Assembly: GCA_934661755.1 (NCBI GenBank)
Contig: CAKUJM010000032.1
Location: 1-31,440, forward strand
DNA length: 31,440 nt
Direction of reading: 5' to 3'
DNA from: an uncultured Lentisphaeria bacterium
GTDB lineage: Bacteria > Verrucomicrobiota > Lentisphaeria > Oligosphaerales > Oligosphaeraceae
Shown: positions 25,083-31,440 of the stretch, one piece after another
Layout of the letters: the number at the start of each line of letters is the position of its first letter
Position numbering within the stretch: the first letter of the stretch is position 1
Notes under the pieces: model-generated
The model's database searches: none
What the model was told of the DNA's origin: nothing
The model's input: the letters and a program-made list of their open reading frames with translations, nothing else
Made by a program: the position numbers and the translations under genes

Positions 25083-25089
25083 CGGCGCG

Positions 25090-25698
25090 ATGTATGAATT
25101 GATTGCCGCGGAACCATATGTCCTGATGGCCAGGGGCTCGCGATTCCTGGCGCAGCTGCATCCGGCGACGGACGGCGAGACCGCAAAACGGGTGGTGTCG
25201 TCAGTTCGTCAAAGCCATCCTGACGCCACCCACGTGGTGCACGCGCTGGTGGTCGGCGCCGCCGGCGGCATCCTCGGATGCTCCGATGACGGCGAACCCG
25301 CGGGCACCGCCGGCCGCCCCGCATTGGAGGTGCTCAGGGGCAGCCGGATCACCAACGTGGTGCTGACCATCACCAGGTGGTTTGGCGGCATCAAGCTGGG
25401 AACCGGCGGACTGGTCCATGCCTATTCGGAAAGCGCCAGGGGGGCTGTCGATGCTGCGGAAATCCGGGAAATCATCCCGATGCGCGAATTTGCCTTCACT
25501 GTCCCCTTTGCCATATTGGAAGGCGCAAAACGGCTGTTTGCGGAGTGCGGCTTTGTGGTGGCCAGCGGAGATTTCGGTGCGGACGGATATGCCGTGTCCG
25601 GCCGGATCGCCCAGGAAAACGCCGGGGACTTCGCCCGGCGGATCGGCGATTTGTCCCGCGGACGCATAAAGCTGGCGGAGACGCCGGAGCGGGGGTGA
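25090..25698 (+). CDS. YigZ/IMPACT family protein
   Basis: A 202-residue member of the IMPACT (UPF0029/YigZ) family. The N-terminal domain shows the signature SDDGEPAGTAGRPALEVL and VVLTITRWFGGIKLGTGGLVHAYS. The C-terminal part (about 125-195) is an EF-G-V-like alpha/beta domain. Eukaryotic IMPACT modulates GCN2 signalling; the bacterial role is unclear, with translation-related functions proposed. AAGGA precedes the ATG by 11 bases and overlaps the end of the small membrane gene. It is convergent with the AraC-type gene, 20 bases between the stops. Confidence 0.93.
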   Translation: MYELIAAEPYVLMARGSRFLAQLHPATDGETAKRVVSSVRQSHPDATHVVHALVVGAAGGILGCSDDGEPAGTAGRPALEVLRGSRITNVVLTITRWFGGIKLGTGGLVHAYSESARGAVDAAEIREIIPMREFAFTVPFAILEGAKRLFAECGFVVASGDFGADGYAVSGRIAQENAGDFARRIGDLSRGRIKLAETPERG

Positions 25699-25710
25699 CG
25701 GCCGCGGCCG
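25699..25710. other. 12-bp perfect GC palindrome between convergent genes
   Basis: CGGCCGCGGCCG fills most of the 20-base gap between the YigZ and AraC-type stops. It has no T-runs, so intrinsic termination is unlikely. It may simply reflect the high GC content. Confidence 0.35.
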
Positions 25711-25718
25711 GGACGGAC

Positions 25719-26597
25719 TCATGGCCGTGCGCGGTGCGGCGCGGCCCCCGCGATTTCCGGGGACAAATTGATCGCCCTTTGGCGCAGATCCTGCGGAGAA
25801 TAGCCGGTGCCGCGGCGGATCAGCCGCGAAAAGGATGACAGCAGGCTGTACCCGGTGGCACGGGCGATCTCCTGGACCGGCAGCGTGGTGTTCTGCAAAA
25901 GCGCGGTGGCCTTCTGGAAGCGCTCGTTGCGGATGTATTCCCCCAGGCTGCCGCGCATGTGCCTGAGAAAATATTTCTGGATGGTGGATTTGGGCATGTT
26001 GAAGGCGTCGGCCACCATGTCGATGTTCAGCGCCGGATCCGCCAGATTGTCCTGGATGAACAGGATGATCTGGTTGGTGGTGTTGTCCGGATGCAGGCGC
26101 AACTGGCGGTTGGCGTTCATCCGCACGATGATTTCCAGCACCCGTGCGCAGATTAGGCCGTTTTCGATGACGTCATTCTGGGGATTTCCCGAGAAGATGG
26201 AGTGGAAGATTGAAATCGGGCAGGGCTCGGCGATATGCTGATGGCGGGGATATTTGAAGGAGCGCATGATGGGCTCCGCCAGCGGCCCCTTGAAACATAG
26301 CCAGTAGATGGTCCAGTCGCTGCTGTCCGCGATGAACTCGTGGTCCTCCCGTTCCAGATAGTAGAAGGCGTCGCCCTCGGAGACAGTGTAGCTCCGGCCA
26401 TAGAGCGTGATGCGCCCATGGCCATTCACGCACCAGATGATTTCGATGAAGTCCTTTTGGAGGCCGGGGCCGAAATTGCGTTCCCCCGGCTGCATCGTCG
26501 TGACCCCGGCGTCGACCAGGCCAAAAGGCAGGTTCAGCTGGGAGTGGTCCAGAAAGGCGCTGCCCTTGAACGACTGCAGTTTGTTGCGGTGTTGCAT
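25719..26597 (-). CDS. AraC-family regulator with cupin sensor domain
   Basis: A 292-residue regulator. The N-terminal cupin-like domain (about 15-125) shows KDFIEIIWCVNGHGRITLYG and YTVSEGDAFYYLERED. The C-terminal AraC DNA-binding domain (about 190-285) has two helix-turn-helix units (NIDMVADAFNMPKSTIQKYF, then VQEIARATGYSLLSSFSRLIRR and TGYSPQDLRQ). These domains usually sense a sugar or sugar acid. I chose the ATG at 26597 because it precedes the sensor domain; the 70 codons upstream are not protein-like. A good promoter sits so close to this ATG that the message may be leaderless. The gene is divergent from the pseudopilin and GH-A enzyme at 26945-31095 and probably controls them. Confidence 0.92.
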   Translation of the reverse strand: MQHRNKLQSFKGSAFLDHSQLNLPFGLVDAGVTTMQPGERNFGPGLQKDFIEIIWCVNGHGRITLYGRSYTVSEGDAFYYLEREDHEFIADSSDWTIYWLCFKGPLAEPIMRSFKYPRHQHIAEPCPISIFHSIFSGNPQNDVIENGLICARVLEIIVRMNANRQLRLHPDNTTNQIILFIQDNLADPALNIDMVADAFNMPKSTIQKYFLRHMRGSLGEYIRNERFQKATALLQNTTLPVQEIARATGYSLLSSFSRLIRRGTGYSPQDLRQRAINLSPEIAGAAPHRARP

Positions 26598-26604
26598 TTG
26601 GTAT

Positions 26605-26633
26605 ATTATGACAATTCCTTGTTTTAATTGCAA
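26605..26633 (-). promoter_or_regulatory. Putative AraC-gene promoter, possibly leaderless
   Basis: On the minus strand TTGCAA (26633-26628) and CATAAT (26610-26605) are spaced by 17 bp. Only seven bases separate the -10 box from the ATG, so transcription should start at or next to the start codon. No ribosome-binding site lies in that space. Confidence 0.5.
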
Positions 26634-26788
26634 TTGAGGACTTGGGGTAATATAGCCTCCGGATGCCGCATTTTCACCGCAGACAGCGGTGCATTCCGGC
26701 CTGTCTTGGCACGGCGGATTCTGGGGAAATGCCGCGTCAGGCCGAGTCAATATGGCATGAACTGGCAAATAAATACATCTTCTGCGTA

Positions 26789-26817
26789 TTGTGACGCGTG
26801 CCCGCATTTACTATAAT
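26789..26817 (+). promoter_or_regulatory. Putative sigma70-type promoter of pseudopilin 2
   Basis: TTGTGA (26789-26794) and a perfect TATAAT (26812-26817) are separated by 17 bp. It is the best sigma70-like match I found in the window and would give a leader of about 120 bases. Confidence 0.6.
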
Positions 26818-26944
26818 ATTGGCGAGTGGGGCGTTACGGCAGTGCGCCGCCGCCCGCCGGATATCGACGTGCCGTGCCGATTTGTGAAAATGAGAACGTC
26901 CGCGCCGTGAATATTTCAGGATTAACAGAGAAGAGGAGAAGCTC

Positions 26945-27652
<708 letters not shown>

Positions 27653-27697
27653 CGTGATGCTGCGCCAGACGTCGGTTTTGGCTCCGCATGCGTGGTG

Positions 27698-27764
27698 GGG
27701 GTGAGGGCAATGCCCCGCCCCGCGCTGCCGGCTTCCACGGGAAAAAGAAAAGGCCATCGCCTTT
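27698..27764 (+). other. Two hairpins between pseudopilin 2 and the GH-A enzyme
   Basis: The first (27698-27721) pairs GGGG with CCCC and GGGC with GCCC around AAT, with an internal loop. The second (27749-27764) pairs AAAGGC with GCCTTT around CATC. Neither has a proper T-run. They could tune expression of the large enzyme relative to the pseudopilin by processing or attenuation. Confidence 0.35.
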
Positions 27765-27792
27765 CAATTGCTTGCGTTCAGGGATCGAATCA

Positions 27793-30700
27793 ATGAAATT
27801 GCAGTTTGCCATATTGGCCGCCTGTCTGGCGGGTGCGGCCGCCCTGGCGGGGGGCATCTTCAGCCATGATCCGCAGGGCGTCCTGCATGTCGGAGACGAA
27901 TGCACCCTGCGGCTTGGCATCAACTACCAAAGCTCGCGGAGCAAGTTCAACTACTTCACCCAAAGCAACTGGTATCGCTTCATCCCCAGTATGGAGAAGA
28001 CCGGCGACCGCGCCGTGCGCTTTGTCTCCCGGCTATTGCAGAACGACCATCTGCCGGACACCGTCATCGACTATCGGGAAATCGACGAAAACACCCTCGA
28101 GGGGCGTTTCGAAGTGGAGATCCCCGCCGAGGATTTCAATTGCGACGGAGTGCGTCTGGAGCTGATCCTGCCGATCGCCAAGGCCATGGGCAAGCAGGTG
28201 TCATTCAAGGGGCACTCCTTCACCTTCCCCCTGGCGGCCAGTGAACACGGCTTCGGCTTCGGGATTTTCAGGCAATGCGATGACTTCGTTCTGCCGCTGA
28301 CCACGGGCGAGCTGCGGATCCAGTTCACGCCGCGGGATGTTAGCACCTTCGACAGCCGCTTCTTCAATCCGAAGTACACGGAATACGCCCTGCGCATCCC
28401 GATGGACCAGCATGGCGTCCACTTCTCCATCGCCTTCAGGCTTTCCTATGTGCCGTATGCAGTCCGGCCAGTCGAGATGAAGGGCGTCTTCAACCGCACC
28501 TTCGCGGATGCAAAGGCCGGTGATCGCCAGGGCGGATGGACTGACCAGGGGCCGGAGCAGGATCTTGGCATGATCAGGCCGGGAGTGCTGGAGTATCCCC
28601 CGGTGCGCTTCAACATCGCCGACGACCGGTCGGGCAATTCCTGCCTGGTGCTGGGAGGCAAAGTGCTGGATTGGCTGGTGGATGAGGCCGTGGTGCCCGT
28701 CGAGCCGGCTTCGGCGGGCACGATTTTCCTGCTGCACGCCATCGCCTGGGCGCCGGGTGAGGGCAAGGCCGTCGGCGAAGTCATCGCCAATTATGCCGAC
28801 GGCACCCGCAGCGTCTTTCCGGTGCGGGATCAAATCGATGTCGCCAATTGGTGGGGGCCGACGCGGTCATTTGAAAACGCCCGGCTGGTCTGGCGCGGCA
28901 ACATCTCCAATTTGGGCGAGGTGCGCGGCGTCGGGCTCTTCCTGAGCGCCTTCCATCCCGATCCCGGCCGGCAGCTGGTGTCAGTCACGCTGCGCGCCAA
29001 TGGCGCGGTCTGGATGACGGCGGCGATGGCGCTGTCGCCGCAGAGAATCCAAAGCGTCTCGGCCAGCCAGGAGGAATTTGCGGTGCGGCGTTCGGAGGCT
29101 TTTCTCCCCTACCGTCCCTGCCTTGACGTGGAGACCGGCTCCGCGCTGGATTTTTCCTTCATGCAGGATGCGCCGGCAGGACGGCATGGCCAGCTCAAGG
29201 CCGATGCGTCGGGCGGGTTCTATTTTGAACGGCGTCCCGGCCAGCCATTTCGCATCTTCGGGACCAATCTGTGCTTCGGGACCGCGATGATGGACAAATC
29301 CGGCGTCGATCTGCTGATCCGCCAGCTCAAGGGCTTTGGATACAACGCGGTGCGGCTGCATCACTTCGATGTCATGCTCTGCGGCTGGAATTCCACCTCG
29401 CCCCACCCGGACCCCGGCCGTCTCGACGCATTCTTCTATACGCTGTCGCAACTGAAGAAGGCGGGGATCTACTATTGCCTGGATCTCTATACCGCGCGGA
29501 GATTTGACTTGGGGAACTACCCCGAGATAAGGACCGACCCCGGGCGTTCCTACTATACGCCGTCCTCGGACAAGGACATCTACAATCTTGCGGCGATGCT
29601 CCTGCCGTCGGCCCGCAATGAACTCAAGGAATTTTCCCGCGTCCTGCTGAATACCGTCAACCCCCATACCGGGATGGCGCTGAAGGACGACCCCGCGCTG
29701 ATCTCGATTTCGGTGCTCAACGAAAATTCCATGCTGATCTCGCTGGACACGCCCCTGAGCATCATGAAGGAGCAATATATCCGCGCATTCGAGGAATATT
29801 GCCGGAAAAACCGCCGGCAGGTGGCACCCGCCGACTTCGATGACGAATTTTCCCGCTTCGCCCTGGAGGTGGTGTATAAGGACTACTATGACGACATGAC
29901 GGACTTCCTCCGCAATGAAATCGGCACCAGGGCGCTGCTTACCGACCAGAACTTCGTTGGATACCCCAATCTCGTTTTCCAGCGGGAATGGTATGATTTT
30001 GTCGACGAACATCATTACAGCGGCGGCAGCGCCGTAAGCAACGGCTTCAGCGGCGCCAGAGGGCTGGAAAAGCGCCTCTTTGGCAAGCCATTCGTGGTTT
30101 CGGAATGCGGATATCCGCTCCCCAATCCCCATCGCGCCGAGGGCGGCCTGGTCTTCCCCGCGCTTGCCGCCATGCAGAACTGGCAGGGCCTCTACAGCTT
30201 TTGTCATGCCAATCGGCAGGATCTGGTGGAATCGCCGGATACCGGACTGGAAAAATTCGACATCGCCAACGACCCCGCCCGCAACATCCCCGAGCGGATC
30301 GCCGCCATGATCTTCCTGCGCGGTGATGTGTCGCCGCTCGGACGCTCCATAGTGACGACGGTCGGCTATGACAATTCGCGACATCCTTTCGTGCGACACT
30401 ATCCGGATTATGCCTCCGCGGCGATCTTCGGCGCAAAGATCGGCTCGATGCCGGCAAATGGCGATCGGCCATTCCCCGCAGATGCCATCGCGGTGACAGA
30501 TATTTCGCAGGAGTACTCTGGAAAGCTGCCGGTGCTGCGGTCCATGGAGGAGCTTCGCGCCTTCGCCAAGTCCAATGGACTGCCGCTGCTGGGCGGGGAG
30601 CGGGTGGACGCCGCCAATGGCGAGGTGTCGGCGGATTTCAAGGGACAACTCTTTCAGGTGACGACAAGCCGCACCGAGGGCTTCTTCTTCAGGCAGGCGG

Positions 30701-31095
30701 GACACGCCGCGGGCAAGGCGCTTGCCGCCGCCAGCGATTCCGAGGCGATGATTGCGGCGACCTCCCTGGACGGAAAGACACTGGCCGACTCCGAACGGGT
30801 GCTGATCACCCATGTGACTGAGATGGAAAACGAAAACACGGTCTACGCCGATGAAAGCCGTAGCGTCGTGATCAAAAGCGCACATCAGGAGCGCCCCGTG
30901 CAAATCCTCTTCCGGGTGGCGAAGGCGACTATTGAGCTGGAATGCAACCTGCCAAGCCCCAGACTATATGCGCTGGACTGCGGCGGCAGACGAATCAAGG
31001 AGATTCCATATATGCGTGACGGCGGCAGAATCCGCTTCGAGGCAAATACCAACTGCGACGGCATCGCCTGTTTTGCCTACGAACTGGCCAAATGA
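27793..31095 (+). CDS. Large secreted GH-A-clan glycoside hydrolase (GH5-like)
   Basis: An 1100-residue protein with a Sec signal peptide (MKLQFAILAACLAGAAALA, cleavage near residue 19). Residues about 20-460 are beta-rich, with no family I can name; they include a carbohydrate-binding-like part ending LVSVTLRANGAVW. A TIM barrel follows (about 490-830), with FRIFGTNLCFG, YNAVRLHHFD, SVLNENS with acid/base candidate E644, and FVVSECGYP with nucleophile candidate E771. This Asn-Glu plus Glu pattern marks retaining clan GH-A enzymes such as GH5. The remaining 270 residues form C-terminal beta domains. I chose the ATG at 27793 because it begins the signal peptide; its ribosome-binding site is weak (CAGGGA). 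It is probably cotranscribed with the pseudopilin 140 bases upstream. Confidence 0.85.
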   Translation: MKLQFAILAACLAGAAALAGGIFSHDPQGVLHVGDECTLRLGINYQSSRSKFNYFTQSNWYRFIPSMEKTGDRAVRFVSRLLQNDHLPDTVIDYREIDENTLEGRFEVEIPAEDFNCDGVRLELILPIAKAMGKQVSFKGHSFTFPLAASEHGFGFGIFRQCDDFVLPLTTGELRIQFTPRDVSTFDSRFFNPKYTEYALRIPMDQHGVHFSIAFRLSYVPYAVRPVEMKGVFNRTFADAKAGDRQGGWTDQGPEQDLGMIRPGVLEYPPVRFNIADDRSGNSCLVLGGKVLDWLVDEAVVPVEPASAGTIFLLHAIAWAPGEGKAVGEVIANYADGTRSVFPVRDQIDVANWWGPTRSFENARLVWRGNISNLGEVRGVGLFLSAFHPDPGRQLVSVTLRANGAVWMTAAMALSPQRIQSVSASQEEFAVRRSEAFLPYRPCLDVETGSALDFSFMQDAPAGRHGQLKADASGGFYFERRPGQPFRIFGTNLCFGTAMMDKSGVDLLIRQLKGFGYNAVRLHHFDVMLCGWNSTSPHPDPGRLDAFFYTLSQLKKAGIYYCLDLYTARRFDLGNYPEIRTDPGRSYYTPSSDKDIYNLAAMLLPSARNELKEFSRVLLNTVNPHTGMALKDDPALISISVLNENSMLISLDTPLSIMKEQYIRAFEEYCRKNRRQVAPADFDDEFSRFALEVVYKDYYDDMTDFLRNEIGTRALLTDQNFVGYPNLVFQREWYDFVDEHHYSGGSAVSNGFSGARGLEKRLFGKPFVVSECGYPLPNPHRAEGGLVFPALAAMQNWQGLYSFCHANRQDLVESPDTGLEKFDIANDPARNIPERIAAMIFLRGDVSPLGRSIVTTVGYDNSRHPFVRHYPDYASAAIFGAKIGSMPANGDRPFPADAIAVTDISQEYSGKLPVLRSMEELRAFAKSNGLPLLGGERVDAANGEVSADFKGQLFQVTTSRTEGFFFRQAGHAAGKALAAASDSEAMIAATSLDGKTLADSERVLITHVTEMENENTVYADESRSVVIKSAHQERPVQILFRVAKATIELECNLPSPRLYALDCGGRRIKEIPYMRDGGRIRFEANTNCDGIACFAYELAK

Positions 31096-31120
31096 GCCGT
31101 GGCGTGCACTGCCCCCCTGG

Positions 31121-31260
31121 TCTCCGTTAGTCTCCGTTAGTCTTCGTTGATCTCCGTTGATCTCCGTTTGCTTCCGTTTGCTTCCGTTAGTCTCCGTTAG
31201 TCTCCGTTAGTCTCCGTTGATCTCCGTTTGCTTCCGTTAGTCTCCGTTGATCTCCGTTTG
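31121..31260. repeat. 10-bp tandem array, 14 units (right array)
   Basis: Fourteen 10-bp units start 25 bases after the GH-A enzyme stop. Written from the core, each is CCGTT (once TCGTT) plus a 5-base spacer of three kinds: A = AGTCT, B = GATCT, C = TGCTT. The order is A A B B C C A A A B C A B, with the last unit running out as TG. On the minus strand the core is AACGG, as in the left array. So both arrays read CCGTT in the direction of the gene they follow. Confidence 0.97.
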
Positions 31261-31261
31261 T

Positions 31262-31287
31262 AAAGTGTGTGCCAATCGCACACTTTT
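31262..31287 (+). terminator. Hairpin at the end of the right array
   Basis: AAAGTGTGTG and CGCACACTTT form a 10-bp stem with one G-T pair around CCAAT, with one extra T after it. AAA/TTT flank both sides, so it could act in both directions. It probably ends the GH-A transcript after the array. The T-run is short, which limits confidence. Confidence 0.5.
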
Positions 31288-31440
31288 GGGGATTATGGCG
31301 CTTGCGGCTGGCAATGCCGTGCGGGGCGGTTAGCTTAAGGCTGGGTGGTCGGGCGGGGGATATATGGCCATAGGCGCTAACTTATTCTTTAGATTCTAAG
31401 AGCGAAACTTCAGGAAATTATTATCTTATCCCGGGTGACA
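31288..31440. other. Terminal non-coding stretch
   Basis: I see no gene. The last 60 bases are AT-rich (TTATTCTTTAGATTC and AATTATTATCTTATC) and may hold promoter elements for a gene beyond the window. Confidence 0.4.

Larger units (their letters stand above)
26598..26944. other. 347-bp regulatory gap between the AraC gene and pseudopilin 2
   Basis: No gene is seen. The gap holds the two divergent promoters listed separately, an AT-rich stretch next to the AraC start, a GC-richer middle and a leader of about 120 bases before the pseudopilin, ending in a GAGGAG ribosome-binding site. It is long enough for several AraC-type sites, but I could not identify a convincing pair of direct repeats. 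Confidence 0.5.

Noticed and set aside
31262..31287. Transposon or integron end at the right array
   Set aside because: The inverted repeat is short and forms a local hairpin. There is no matching copy near the left array, no transposase and no target-site duplication.

Overview
The window is GC-rich, densely coded bacterial DNA. Four things point to the PVC superphylum, most likely Lentisphaerota (Victivallis-like): two orphan prepilin-type proteins (FTLIELLVVIAIIAIL start, H-X9-DG-like C-terminal motif) placed beside carbohydrate-active enzymes; XylR/AraC-type regulators next to those enzymes; an S4 protein with a Chlamydia-like PPGQHG-type region; and a membrane HExxH protein of a kind I associate with this superphylum. 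The assignment is inference; there is no rRNA in the window.

Layout. (1) 1-140: a tandem array of 10-bp units with an AACGG core, followed by about 280 bp with no gene. (2) 419-10110, minus strand: a tightly packed run of housekeeping genes, read in the order pckG, a small Cys-rich protein, hisD, argS, a carbohydrate esterase, a membrane HExxH protein, a compact dihydroorotase (pyrC), an LD-carboxypeptidase and folK. Two hairpins after pckG probably separate it from the rest. (3) 10310-11008: a TatD-like metal hydrolase. (4) 11016-21849: a carbohydrate-utilisation locus. A XylR-like regulator is divergent from a plus-strand set: a DUF5696/GH101-like protein, a secreted 1013-residue putative glycosidase, a pseudopilin, a WbsX/GH99-like enzyme, a GH35 beta-galactosidase and an alpha/beta esterase. 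The regulator and enzyme promoters appear to overlap. (5) 21865-25698: rpsD with its own promoter and leader, then fhs, a small membrane protein and a YigZ/IMPACT protein. (6) 25719-31095: a second module of the same kind, with a cupin-AraC regulator divergent from a pseudopilin and a secreted 1100-residue GH-A-clan enzyme. (7) 31121-31260: a second 10-bp array with the same core on the other strand, then a hairpin and about 150 bp with no gene.

How it fits together. The two regulator/pseudopilin/secreted-enzyme modules suggest a substrate-responsive scheme. Secreted enzymes would start attack on a glycan, and enzymes without signal peptides (GH35, GH99-like, esterase) would finish it in the cell. 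The role of the lone pseudopilins is unknown: neither has glycine before the cleavage site and there are no secretion-machine genes here. The most unusual non-coding signals are the two 14-copy 10-bp arrays. Both carry CCGTT on the coding strand of the gene they follow, and the right-hand one shows an ordered three-spacer (30-bp) pattern.
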